A stretch of 64,000 nucleotides of DNA, from contig NC_045130.1 of NCBI RefSeq assembly GCF_007655135.1, forward strand, positions 15,996,001 to 16,060,000, read 5' to 3'. Position 1 is the stretch's first letter, and each line of letters starts with the position of its first letter. The position numbers and the translations under genes were made by a program. Positions 11,101 to 22,590 of the stretch are shown piece after piece. Under the pieces are notes generated by a model that was not told the origin of the DNA, ran no database searches, and saw only the letters and a list, made by a program, of their open reading frames with translations. Source of the stretch: Punica granatum. Taxonomy: Eukaryota; Streptophyta; Magnoliopsida; Myrtales; Lythraceae.

Positions 11101-14100
11101 ATCCTTGCATTTTCAGCCATATAGTTATCTATTGACATTCAGCACTGCTTTTTTTAGGCACGCCAATTTGTGTCAATCGCTTTGCAGTTTCTACAATTTC
11201 CCCCTCTCCTGTAATTTGATGGCTAGAAAAAGTACTAAGCAATCAGGAAAATCAGCTAGAAACTCAAATTATTAGTTGATACAGCCAAGTATACTGATTC
11301 CCCCATCTTTTGCTCCATCAGTGCTTGCATGTGATTTGCCATAGGAGGCGCTTTTAAGGTTGGTTTTGCAGGACAAGAGAACATTTTGGAGGACATTTTG
11401 GATTCTCTTTCAGAGAAAGGATGAATGTGGAGGCTAGTGGCTGCACTATCCCGGCATAGCCTGCTATACAGAAGTGATGTCTTTTTGCTTGGTTCAGGTT
11501 GACTGTTGACTTGTGTACAGTCTGACAAAAGTGATTAACTTGATGTCGTAAATGAAGAAATTGGCTCGTGGATGATTAGGTATATAAATGGAAAAATTGC
11601 ATGGGGAAAATTTTTACAGTTAGTCCAGATGATGAAAATAGGAGACACTACCAGCCCACTAAATTGAAGAAGTGATATATTTGGGTGTTTTTTCTGTTGT
11701 AAGCAATAAGCAATTTTGAGACTTTGAGCCACTTGGAGGCATGCTTACTGTTGTAAGCAGTAGTCTATGATTTTCTGAAAAGGACATCAGTGGTTGTCTA
11801 TGAAGAAAATCAGAGAGGATTGATTGCTTGATTCTGGGGGTCAGTTGCAGGTGGAGGATTATAAGATAGGTTGAGTTTGTGTCTATAAGGGAGAAACCAT
11901 AGCTTCAATTTTCAGCTCGTGATGATCTCTGTCATATTGATAATTTGTACTTCTAATGGTTGACTGGAATTGAATATAGAAAGCTCAAGTTGCAATAATT
12001 TACCAATGACATGGGATAAATGGTCAGTCCACCAGAAGTTTATTTGCAAGGAAACATGTCAAAAGTTGTAATGGTGGTTGTCATCTCTCTCAATAAAAGG
12101 TTTTCGTTTACATATCTCAGACTGTGATTGTGATTGTTTAGTTAAGGTGCGATTTACCGCTTATTATGCATTTTTTCTAAATGCTTCCATTCCTCTACAT
12201 TGCATGGAGCCATTCTACTGCTTATATAGATAATACCTAAGTTATCCTTGACTCTTGATCCACGCTCAGAGAATGTGTAGAAAAACTGCAGCTGTTAAAG
12301 ACGCCTGAAGAGCGCCAGCGCAGGCTCGAGGAGATTCCTGAGATACATGTAGACCCAAAGATGGATCCTTCACACGAGTCCGAAGAAGATGAAGCCGAAG
12401 CAGATGATAAACGACAGGGTACCTCTTTATACCTCACGAATCTTCAAGCCCAATAATTTACTTTGTGCTTTCTTCAAGTTCTCGCAGTATCTCGTGCTTT
12501 GAATCCACAACTTGCAAGAATTGGCTTAACATATTAGAGATTTACATTAAAATTGAAGTCAGGTTAAAAATGGATGCTCTGTCTAAAAGCAGCATCGCAA
12601 CCATTTTTGACGTACAGAAAATCCATAATTAATTCTTACTTTGAAATGCATAGTTAATTCTTAATTTTTTATCATGATGTTTTTGTGAAAGCCCATTACA
12701 GACAACTTACATTATTTAGTTCCATCCTATTCAACTTCTGCATTCTCTGAACTGGTTAGTTCCTGAAAATAGTTGATTCCCAGTGGGTTGTGACAATTCT
12801 GTGTTTTTTGCTGTAGAAAACTATGTTGGAGGGGCAAGAGGTACTACTAGCTTCAGAGGGAGGGAGCCAATCTCTCCCCAGAAAGGCGGGTCCACTTCAT
12901 ATGATTCCTGGAGCAGTGGCACTAGGACCACTCCAATGACTCCGAGCCGAGAGTTGAGTAGGAACCTCTCTAGCAGAGGCTTCCCTGCTAGAGGAGATGA
13001 CTATCGTGCAGAGGCTGTGAATGGGAGCTCTTCGTGGAGTCAGGTGAAAGAACGAGAGACTTCGTATCACCTGAGCAGTCGGAGTAACATGAACATGCAT
13101 GTCTCTTCTTCTGCACCCGAGGTTGGTGCTAGTCGGATCACAAGCAGCGCTGCTGTTCCTGAGAGTCAATCTGTTGGGGCCTCACAGTCTGCTCCTAAGA
13201 TCAACGAGACCGAGAAGATCTGGCATTACCAGGATCCAGCAGGGAAGATCCATGGGCCATTTTCGATGGTGCAGCTCCGCAAGTGGAACAACACGGGTTA
13301 CTTCCCTGTTGATTTAAGGATCTGGAAGACAACCGAGGGGCAGGAAGAGTCAATACTCTTAACAGATGCACTGAATGGGAAGTTCCACAGAGATCCGCCC
13401 TCTCGGTCTAACTCGGAACAGAATCGGGGCACTTTGGTGGGGAGAGCTTCAGTTGAGATTCCGAGACATTTGGGCGGTGAATGGGGTTCTTCTGGTTTTG
13501 GCACGAACCTTCCCTCACCTACACCGGGCCAAGCTACTACTACCCTGACGAAGAGTGTGAATATGTTCTCGTCGGGCAATGGAGGGGCGCAGGCTCCCAC
13601 CTTGGCTTCTAGTGCTTTGAACAGCTTAAGCCAGGTTGTTCAGAAGCCCGAAATGGGTATGCTTTTGGGATCTTCCATTAGCGCTCCTTCTCAAATGCAC
13701 TTACAAGCGACAGTTCCAGGAGGAGATTCTTACTCGAACCAAGTTGTGGGCCTTCATAATTTGGTTCAGGCTGTTGTGAGGAATCAAAATCAGAATCCTA
13801 TTCAGGCCGAAGCAGTAGCGCCATCATCAGCACATAAGTCAGAGCCCGTAAACATGCCCTCACAGACTCAAGTGCAGGGCCCGTGGACAACCAATAGTGG
13901 GGCAGTGCCTTCTATCCCAAGCTTTGCTTCGCATGGCTCCTCTAGTGTTCCCCTCCCTAACATGAACTGGCCTGTTGGTAATAACAGTAATATTAGCAAC
14001 AATGCCACCAACAACTACAATGCGACGACTCAGAACATGGGTTGGACTCCTATGCCAGGCAATGCTGGTTGGACTGCTGCCCCCGTCCCTGGAAATACCA

Positions 14101-14483
14101 CCATGAATTGGGGGGCCCAAACTCAAGGGGCGCCTTCAGGGAACCCTTCCTGGCTGACCCAGGGGCAGGTTCAGGCTCCAGGAAACCCCACTCAGATGGG
14201 GTGGGCCTCAACTGGGAACCCTAACCCAGGTTTCACTGCACCAGGGCAAGGGCCTGCACCTGCAGGTTCTAACTCTACCAACTGGGCTTCATCCGGGAAT
14301 CAGAATGGAGATGGCTACCAGAGGAATAGAGCATGGAGTAGGCAGTCTTCGTTTGGTAGTGGAGGCGGAAGCGGAGGTGGAGGTGGAGGTGGAGGGTCTT
14401 CGAGGATGGGTGGGTGGTGCCGGTTCTTCCGAGAGAATGGGCACTGCAAAAAGGGAGCGTCGTGCAATTACAGGCATACATAG
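5188..14483 (+). CDS. NERD: NERD-like PHD-SWIB-Plus3-GYF-CCCH chromatin / RNA-silencing protein
   Basis: Ten coding exons: 5188-7025, 7139-7218, 7620-7807, 8032-8941, 9032-9159, 9497-9556, 9638-9688, 11028-11098, 12264-12418, 12817-14483; total 5148 nt, 1715 aa. Domains in order: a long acidic N-terminus with imperfect repeats (about 310-540); a PHD finger from C598 and C601 to about 700 (cysteine/histidine-rich across exons 1-3); SWIB (about 812-892); Plus3 (about 950-1085); GYF with WHYQDPAGKIHGPF (about 1294-1349); a Gly/Asn/Ser-rich linker; and a C-terminal CCCH finger C-x8-C-x5-C-x3-H (C1695, C1704, C1710, H1714). This is the architecture of Arabidopsis NERD (zinc finger CCCH protein 19), which binds histone H3 and AGO2 through its PHD and GYF/GW-type regions and supports siRNA-dependent DNA methylation. 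That function is known for the family and inferred here. Oddities: exon 4/5 is split by an in-frame 90-bp intron, and intron 8 is AT-AC. Confidence 0.93.
11099..12263 (+). other. U12-type AT-AC intron in the NERD-like gene
   Basis: The intron begins ATATCCTTG, the U12 5' splice consensus, and ends in AC. TCCTTGAC, the U12 branch-site consensus, lies at 12244-12251, about 12 nt before the 3' end. Joining 11098 to 12264 gives Arg-Arg-Lys-Glu-Leu-Arg-Glu-Cys-Val-Glu, which matches the remembered family sequence and keeps the frame. A GT-AG alternative was sought and fails: using the AG at 12269 needs a donor that is absent upstream, and the frame upstream of 12264 runs into a stop. Confidence 0.88.
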
Positions 14484-15113
14484 GAGTTCTAGCAGTTCCT
14501 TTTTTTGGTTTTCTGAATTTGGTAGCAGGGCTAAATTAGTTTTAGTTTAGCATATCAGTCTCAGAGGGGAGAGGGAAATAATAATAATTTGACAATGTTA
14601 GTTTAGTTATGTACAGTTAATCAAATGTTTGTTCGAAGATAGGCTCTCATCATTATCTGATGATTATGTGAATCTTTTTATATGTACATGTGGTAGCAGT
14701 GGTCCATTCGTCTATGCGACCACCTGAATAATGGTTAGCATTGATCTTTCCCGATATGATGGTACAAAGTCGAAAGTGAGATTGTAGGGGCTCAATCTCC
14801 GACTGAATTTAGTAATCTGAATGTCATTTGATAGACTTAATGTATGTCCTTTGTTCACCCGTCAATCAATTACGTATCATGCAAGGAAAAGAGTTTTTTC
14901 TTAATTTCAAAGTTTTCTTGAGAGACAAAGAAGATAAATTTATGTAAGAAAAAGGTTTTAAATTTATAATTTAAATTTTTTTATCGTCAAAAAGAAATAT
15001 GAGATTTTGGCCTCTTTTTTTTTTTTGGTTGAGATTTTGTCGATATGTCTAAGAGTATCTGATAAATGCTGTAGCAACCTATAGTAACTCAATGAAACAG
15101 AGACAGAGAGAGC
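14484..15113 (+). other. 3' UTR of the NERD-like gene, then intergenic DNA
   Basis: The first 300 or so bases are the likely 3' UTR, with AATAATAATAAT at about 14577. Nothing coding is visible after that. A GA-rich stretch (about 15098-15124) leads into the truncated duplicate downstream. Confidence 0.5.
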
Positions 15114-15146
15114 GTGAGAGAGAGAATGTGCGAGTTGCAATGGAAG

Positions 15147-15435
15147 ATGGGAGCTGAAGAAGCGGAGCTGAAAATGCAGGCTGACGAAGCCGGAGAAGGT
15201 CCTCGGTCGCCTCCTCAACCCCCGAAGCCAAACCCGAACCCTGATCCCACCAGCAGCCCCACCAGACCTGTCGAAGTAGGATACAATAGCAAGTCTTGCA
15301 AGGGCTGCCTCTACTACTCCTCCTTCAAGAAGTCCAAATCTAAGCCGCCAACTTGCATCGGCATCTCTCGGTCATTACAAGAAGGTGTCATCTTTGATCT
15401 TCTCTTGGCCATTTCCCCTCTCTTCTTATGCTGTC
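15147..15435 (+). pseudogene. Truncated duplicate of the KSCKGC-family gene (exon 1 plus start of intron)
   Basis: This copies exon 1 of the gene at 16874. It opens MGAEEAELKMQADEA, keeps SPTRPVEVGYNSKSCKGCLYYSS and ends at SRSLQEG, where the intact gene has its exon 1 donor. Similarity continues about 60 bp into the intron (TTTGATCTT, CATTTCCCCTCTTTT) and then stops at about 15435, where a tandem repeat begins. There is no copy of exons 2-5 before the intact gene, so it is a partial tandem duplicate. The reading frame stays open through the repeat to 15749, so a short chimeric protein of about 200 aa is possible but has no support. Confidence 0.8.
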
Positions 15436-15436
15436 T

Positions 15437-15745
15437 AAGGACATATACTCAACTTTTACAATCAAAACGATACGAACTGGACATAGTGTACCTCCCTCTT
15501 TATCTTTCACATGGCACATGCTTCACTTTTTTTGATACGTTGTGTAAGGACATATATTCAACTTCTACAATCGAAATGATACAAAGAACTAAAATTCTAC
15601 CGGACATAGTGTGCCTCCCACTTTATCTTTCACATGGCACATGCTTCACTTTTTTTGATTCGTTGTGTAAGGACATATATTCAACTTCTACAATTGAAAC
15701 GATACAAAGAACTAAAATTCTACCGGACGACCAAACAAAAAATAT
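15437..15745 (+). repeat. Imperfect tandem repeat, period 109-123 bp, about 2.6 copies
   Basis: The block starting AAGGACATATA(C/T)TCAACTT recurs at 15437, 15546 and 15669. CATAGTGTxCCTCCC and TTTATCTTTCACATGGCACA recur inside it. Copies 2 and 3 are nearly identical; the first is shorter and more diverged. It begins exactly where similarity of the truncated duplicate to the intact gene ends. Confidence 0.85.
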
Positions 15746-15804
15746 ATGAGGCAACGCCAATATCCCCAAGAGTGACTGCTAAATTCTCGGTTTAATTACC
15801 AACA

Positions 15805-15950
15805 TGTACTAGTTTAAGTAGTTCAACGCTTATTCCCCTTAAACAAGGTCTTGGGTTCAAGTATTGTGAATGAAAAAATATATGCTGGAAAAGCATTACC
15901 TCTTAGTGAGCCGATTCGACTTGAATTGAATTACGATAAATGACACAATA
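15805..15950 (+). mobile_element. tRNA-derived SINE, diverged copy
   Basis: A-box-like AGTTTAAGTAGTTCAACGC at about 15811, B-box-like GGGTTCAAGTA at about 15853, then TTGTGAATGAAAAAATATATGC and a CCTCTTAGTGAGCCGATTCGA block. These match the copies at 32.3, 42.5 and 63.3 kb in the same order. Confidence 0.65.
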
Positions 15951-16860
15951 TTATAGTGCCACCGAGTTCATAAAAGTCCAAAAGTCCCTAGATTGCAGAA
16001 GTCTAAAGGTTATAATTTACGAAAGTCTGAAAGATTCAAATTGATGGAAGTCCAATGGTCCTAACTCACTGAAATCCAAACATCTCTATTTTGCTACTAG
16101 ACGATGATAATATTTGCTCTCTGGATTTTCTTAATTTTGGAGTTTGTCGTTGCTAATAGACCACCGAGGTGCTCATATGAAAAAGGATTTAGTCGGTTTC
16201 TTGATGATGACTTTTAAGGTGATGAGGTTATGATTTGTTATTTTGATGTTGCTAGTTGTAAACTTCTCCATTTTCAATAGACGACTTACTGTTTCATAGG
16301 ATGAACGAGATGATAGAGATGCACTTTTTCATTATTGTTATTATATTATTATCTTTCGAATTTATGATATTTTGATGAACGTAGACAGTCATTCTATTTG
16401 AATAGTAGTTGAAATGATTATCTACAGTTGATTAGTTGATTGTCGTAGTAATTCTAATCTGCACATATGTATGGTCATTTCCCCTGGTTCTCATAATAAA
16501 CATATTTTGCAGCAACTCATGAATCATAATTTGATCGACATGTAGAACATAAATAAAGCTTTCTGAAAATGATTTTCTAGAATAATAAATAAATAAAAGA
16601 AATTACAAGTTCGCCTCGGCCTCGTTTCGTGGTGACCGTCAACCTGTGTTATTGGTCTGCCGTACGTCCGTGTGAGGTGAGGCCGAGGGTGTGGGTTCGT
16701 TCCATGTCGCAGCGCAGAAACACTGAGGCGGTCGTCTGAGGAAGTCCCCACCAATCCATGGTCATCGCATCAGACATGGACTAACTTGTCCTGATTTCCC
16801 TGTCGTTTCCATTGATGTATACACAGAGCGTGAGAGAGAGAGAGAGAGAACAATTTGGTA
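15951..16860. other. Intergenic, no gene seen
   Basis: AT-rich sequence with no open frame of note. Short repeats of the type AAAGTCCxAA occur at 15970-16080. The GA repeat at 16830-16850 probably lies in the leader or promoter of the next gene. Confidence 0.5.
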
Positions 16861-16873
16861 GTTGCAGGCCAAA

Positions 16874-19800
16874 ATGGGAGCTGAGGAGGAACTGAAAATG
16901 CAGTCGGACGAAGCCGTAGAAGGCCCTCCATCTCCACCAAATCCAAACCCTAACCCTAGCAGCCCCACCAGACCAGTCGGAGGAGGAGGATACAAGGGCA
17001 AGTCTTGCAAGGGCTGCCTCTACTACTCCTCCGTCCAGAAGTCTAAATCTAAGCGGCCCACTTGCGTTGGCATCTCCCGATCCCTCCAGCAAGGTCTCCT
17101 CGCCACTCTTTGATCTTTTCTCTATCATTTCCCCTCTTTTCCGCTCGCTTCTCTTCTTTCTCATGCTGTGTCCTGCATTTGGCTGCTCAAGAATTTGGAA
17201 GAAAAAGGAGAACTCAAGAATCCATGCATGCGGACGATTTGCAGTGGCTTTTGATCTGCGGATGCTACCTGTGTTGCCGTATGATTGATTGGATGCATTG
17301 AATTTGATGGGTGTCAGCTGCCGGTGATATCTGGCATTAATTCCCCCTGTCTGGAGTGCCCATCTTCTCAAGATTAGAAAAAGAACAAACCCATTATTGC
17401 TTTTCTCCATGTTTTGCTCTAAATATTTGATCTTGTAGCTAAATTTTTCAAGAGCCGTAAAGCTCATCGGCGAACTGCCAATGCTTGTGTGCATTGGCTT
17501 ACGATAATTGTTGGTTGCTTGATAGACCTATTGCATATCATGTGCTTACTTCCAGTATTTGTGGCACATATCAGACACTAGTGTGAGTTGCAGATACGAG
17601 TTTGAGAGGAGGGATGAAGATTCTGGTCCTATCTGTTCAAAATTTTTCCCCAACTGTAGGAAGTTCCGATGCTCGTTGGTTATTTCTTTTGATGTCGGAG
17701 CTGCTTATGATCCAGAATAAATTTCTTATTCTCTAGATTTGGCAAATGCACTAGGAAGGTGAATTATTTGCATGTGGGCATCTTTTTTGTTTTTGGTTTC
17801 GGGTTGGTTTTGTCCTTTATATGCAAATCATTCACGTTTTATGTTCTTTTGAATATGGTCATCTTAGAACATTAGACCATATATCCTCAAGTGGCTGCTG
17901 GACCGTGTGATAGCTGCTACTTGCTTTTGCTGGTTTTCATAGGTATTGGTCACAGCTCCGCATGTTGCAGTTTTCTGGTGAATTTCTTGTAGGGAACTTT
18001 CTAACAAGGTTAACTGAAAGAGTACTTGGATTCACATCCTGCTATTTGGTGTTTTAAGGATTGTTTTAAATTTGTGGGATATAAGCACCATCCCGAAGCT
18101 TTATAACTGTTTTACTTGTCTAGCTTATAAATCCTGTCTGGAGCTTGATGAATCATGGGGTGCAAGTATAAGTTTCTTCATGTGCTAATCTCTTAATTTT
18201 TTAACCAGTTCCCAGGTACATAGTTGGAGAGACTGAATTACAAGCTTCTAAAGAAGGCCGCGGTCTTTCGGACTTTAGGTATGCTTGTGTTGGTTATTCA
18301 ATCTTCCTGGAGAAGAATGCGCAATCTTCGGATCAACAGACTAAGCAAGCTGAGCTTCCCTTCTGTGTTGGCCTTGAGGTATCAATTCTTCAGTCTTGGC
18401 TTCTTTTTCTTCTTCATTGTTTTGAAAGCTTTTTCTAACGCATCGGTGTACTTGCATATACCAGCCTGGGTTAGTGTTGGGTATTTTATCTGATGCGAAG
18501 CTCGAAATATTTCTTTTGCTTGATGAGCTGCAAATTGACCTTTCTTGTCTAGGAGGTTTCTATATTTTAGGCCAAGTCTTGAGAGTTAGCTGGATCTTGT
18601 TCAAACCTAGAGGCAGTTAGTATTATGCTATGTTAAACATTTTCAATAATTGTTGCGACAGTTCTCTTTTTTAGCTTCTGATTGGATATGCTCAGTGAGG
18701 GATTAAGCCTTCCGCATAAGAATCAACAGCTAATGTGCTTGCATCTTCTTTTGGCATGGTCTCTCTCTCATAGATTCTAGCATCAGTTTAAGCCTAACCT
18801 TCTTGTTACTTAATTTTCCTTTTCAATCATCAAATGTGAAAATTGGACTTGTATTTCAGGTACTGCTGGATAAAAGAACTACACCTGCTCCACAGGTTCA
18901 AGAACATGCTCATAAACGTGACGGTGAGTTGTTTAATTCTTTTGTCGTTTTCTTTTTTCCTCTTTTTCCGGGGGAGGGTGGTGGGGGTGCTTTTTCTTGT
19001 TTGACTGCATTTCTTGTGTATATGAGCCTCTTCTTGCAATTGTCCTGCGTGTTGAACTTTGTCTTTGGATTTCATAGTTTTCTTAGGGGATTCCCATTAA
19101 TAGCAACGTTTTGATTGTTGCTTGCTCTCATCCTCCTCATTTCAAACAAATGCTCTCTTGCCCCTGCTCTCATGCCATTCATTTACCATGCTCTCCTTTT
19201 TTTTGAGCAGTTTCTTTAACCTTCTTTTGAGTTTTTATCATCTGTACTATTGGATCTTGTTGCTGTCTTATTCTGGTTATAAGTTGGGGGACTAGCTTTT
19301 TATTAAGAAAGGGGAAAATATGCCTAGAGAGTTATTTAGGCGAACCAATCTTTACATTGGCGATGCTTTTCTCTCGTTAACGAAGTTGGCAGTATTCAAA
19401 TATCTTACTGTTGATGGTAGTACCATACGATTAGCTTGACCTTATAATCAATTTTCCTCTTTGATGCCATAACTTAGATTTTGATGGGGAGGGTCCTCCA
19501 GTAATTATAGCAGACAAATCTTTTTCTTGCTAGAAATGAGAATTTCTTAAAAGGAACTATTCTGGCCCTCAATCGGAGTTTAAATTGTATGGTTTGCTAA
19601 TTTCTTATTTTTGGCTTGAATTTGCTATTTTTGCTGCAGATGGACATGCCATTCCTCAAAGACAAACCTATAAACCAAGTAGTTCTACTGGAGATGACTA
19701 TGCGAGCAGGCATGTTCCTTTTCTTAGACTATCTCCCTCTTCTGTTTTAAATAACCAAGAGTTCCAGTTGCTTATTTATTTACATGAAAAGAAACGAAGA

Positions 19801-19976
19801 AAGTTCATCAAAAAACCGAGATCTTGAGACTCTACTTTATCAAACCATGTTGCAGGTTCATGAGAAATGCAAGCCTTGTTGCTTCTGGTGTCGCGAGAAA
19901 TGTGAACAAAGTCCAGAACTACATAAAGGAGACCGTGGATGACATTCTCTCTCCTTACCGAAGGCCGCCCAAGTAA
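16874..19976 (+). CDS. Small plant protein of unknown function, KSCKGCLYYSS (DUF8204-like) family
   Basis: Five exons: 16874-17093, 18209-18378, 18860-18923, 19640-19709, 19856-19976; 645 nt, 214 aa. The start is the ATG at 16874; the upstream in-frame TTG is not used. Residues 1-40 are acidic then Pro/Asn-rich. A conserved block follows with KSCKGCLYYSS, PTCVGISRSLQQ, VPRYIVGE, then ACVGYSIFLE, ELPFCVGLEVLLDKRTTPAP and a C-terminal ASLVASGVARNVNKVQNYIKETVDDILSPYRRPPK split over two lines of homology. I recognise it as a conserved plant family of unknown function (I believe DUF8204); paired cysteines suggest a metal site but this is inference. Intron 4 (19710-19855) has a GC donor: AGCAG|GCATGT, forced by frame and by the conserved residues. 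A truncated duplicate lies 1.5 kb upstream. Confidence 0.88.
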
Positions 19977-21336
19977 AAGAAAAGGCTTCATGCATGAGAA
20001 ATTGGAATCGGCCTTCGGCGCTTCCCCAATCTTGCCTGCATTCCTAATGTTCCGATGGTGTTTAGTCATAAACGGGATGTGCAGCCTCCTTTCTTCCAAT
20101 GTCCCCGTGATGTTAATAAACAAATTTTGATGTTCTTTTTTTATAAGTGCAATTTAGTCTCAAATACTTCCATCGAAGTTACGAATGACAAAACCAGTTG
20201 AGATTACATTACTTCAACTAGAAATTAGTGGGAATCGTTTCTCACTACTCTCCTAGGCTTGACCTGGTCGAGTCGATTCAACCACCATTTGATCTATGGA
20301 CCCCTTTGGACACTATTATTTTACATGGCCTACTAAGCCTATGCCTACGTCAGGGATGGAAGGTGGACATGACAAAGCATGGGAGGTTGCATATCCACCG
20401 GGACCATTCATTCTTTCCATCATGATGTGTGACTATGAGGTGTTGGGTAGTGTGACTGGACTCATCACTGGCAATCCCAGGCTTGCGAGGGTTAGTCGCG
20501 GTCTCTTTCTATTGTCAGATCAATCTTTTGTATCATTGAATTTTTCATTAGGCAAAGTTGGATCCTTTCATCCAGTAAGGGATGTTTAGAAGGAATCAGT
20601 AAAAGAATTCGAGAATAGACGTCTCTGTTTGGTCCTCGGATGACGGGCACTATTGACTGGCTGAAGCTTCAATATTTTGTATGTGTTATAGATCGAAGAT
20701 TACATTATGAATTGAGAAAATGATATTTGTGTATTGCCATAAGCGCATTGATTATTCGGGTCTAAGTCCTGCGAGTGTCGCAAAGTACTATTGATTGAGA
20801 TCACATTATTTGTCGATGTCTACAGACGGATCAGTACATTGAACTGCCTAACTCGGTCCTTCTGTCTAGTGGCATAGATAAGTCTACATGTACATAGATA
20901 AAAGCAGGGTTTCTTACGGTGTGGATTGACATCGAAGCTAATTCGGTTGGAATTGCAAAGGTTAAGTATTGGGAGGAAGAGGTTCATCTTTGGAATCTTG
21001 GCTTTGCTTACTAGGTAAAGCAAATTCATTAATATCCACTATAAAATCGGATACAAGGCAAAAAAAAAAAAAAAAAAAAACTCAATCGGATAGTACAACA
21101 ACGGAATAGACGGTTTCTTCACTGGGTAAGCGACAAAAAAAAAGAGTGAAAAATTAACTTCGAAGAAAACATATATAATTGTCATTTGCTATCTTGAAAC
21201 CATTAATTTCGATCACTACTTGCTAACTGTATTTCATCATAAGCCCCAGTGAAAACTGAGAAGGGAGAACATCCTCATCCTTATTCCACGATGAAATTCT
21301 ACTCAGTTTTGGAGGTACCACAATAAAGTAGTGTTA
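19977..21336. other. 3' flank and intergenic DNA, no gene seen
   Basis: The 3' UTR probably extends to about 20130. The rest has no coding pattern; the frames at 20228-20589 lack any recognised domain. A run of 20 A residues lies at 21061-21080. Confidence 0.5.
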
Positions 21337-21378
21337 GGTTGTGTTTGTTTAGACTTAAAATCAAGTGCTAAAAATTTA

Positions 21379-21620
21379 TGCTTTGTTTGGTTTGTTAGTG
21401 TGATTTTAAAATTACACTTTAATTTAATTTTATCAATAATAAAACAAAATAACTCATACAAAGTCAAAGGATGTGTCCCATTTATACAACTTTTTTTCCA
21501 CAACAAAACAAAATAACTCATACAAAGTCAAAGGGTGAGCCCCATACATAACCATTTATACAATTATTTTTCAAAATCAAAATCTAATTTTAAAATGTTA
21601 CTTACAAATCAAACGCAGCA
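21379..21620. mobile_element. Tourist-like MITE, copy 1
   Basis: 242 bp bounded by TTA on both sides. The ends TGCTTTGTTTGGTTTGTTAGTG and ACTTACAAATCAAACGCAGCA are inverted copies with mismatches. Internal AACTCATACAAAGTCAAAGG appears twice and is shared with the copies at 31315 and 43396. Confidence 0.75.
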
Positions 21621-21789
21621 TTAATCACTTAAGAAAATAAGTGCTTAATTGGTTAAATCAAAATTGAAAAGTTAAGTGTTGAAAATTTATAGTTTTCTAG
21701 GGTTATATTTATATTTTGTCCAATTTTTACCCTTTTTTTAAGTTTTGCCCCATATTTTTTAATTCAATTACTGAAAATAATAAAAAAAG

Positions 21790-22254
21790 AGTAAATTGCA
21801 CTGGTGGTCCAAAATATTTTACAAATATTTCATGATGGTCCAAAAAGTTTTTTTCGCTACATGATGGTACAAAATGTTTCAAAGTTGTTTCATGATGGTA
21901 CAAACTGTCAACTCAAGCTGACGCCGTTAACATTTTGCTGATGTGGCGCGTCCTATATGTCACTTTTGTTATGTGGAACCAATCATAGTGCGTCACGTCA
22001 TTTAAGACAAAATAAAATTTTAAAAAGTCCAAAAAAATACAAAAAATAATTTTAAAAATACAAAAAAGAGTAAAATTTTTGAAAATAAATAAAAAATATT
22101 TTAAAATTTTGAAAATTTGAAAATTTTTTAAAATTTTTTTAAAATTTTTAAATTTTTTTTAAAATATAAAAAATACAAAAAAAATACAAAAAAGAGTAAA
22201 AATTTAGAAAAAAAAAAAAAATTTTAAAATTTTAAAAATTTTTTTTTTAAAAAA

Positions 22255-22285
<31 letters not shown>

Positions 22286-22590
22286 TTTTTTTTTTTTATT
22301 TAAAATTTTTTAAAATTATTTTTAAAAGTTTTTAAAATTTAAAATTATTTTTAAAAGTTTTAAAAGTTTAAAATTTTTAGAATTATTTAAAAATTTTCGG
22401 CCACGTCAGCAAGGAGGTGACACGTAGTAGCTACGTCAGCGTCGGCTTGACGGCGTCAAGCTCGAGTTGACGGTTTGTACCTTCATGAAACAAATTTGAA
22501 ACATTTTGTACCATCATGTAGCAAAAAAAACTTTTTGGACCATCATGAAACATTTGTAAAACATTTTGGACCACCAGTGCAATTTACCCT
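21790..22590. mobile_element. Long-TIR MULE-like non-autonomous element, copy 1
   Basis: Inverted arms of roughly 120 bp: GTAAATTGCACTGGTGGTCC on the left against its complement, ending AATTTACCCT, on the right. Further in, CATGATGGTACAAA and TTTGTACCxTCATG are inverted, then TGACGCCGT and ACGGCGTCA. The centre (about 22010-22390) is almost pure A/T with runs of A and T. There is no transposase. The flanks are A-runs, so a target duplication cannot be read. Confidence 0.75.

Noticed and set aside
15805..15950. A true tRNA gene at this and the other A/B-box sites
   Set aside because: The sequences do not fold into a cloverleaf with acceptor and anticodon stems and continue into a shared non-tRNA body, as in SINEs.
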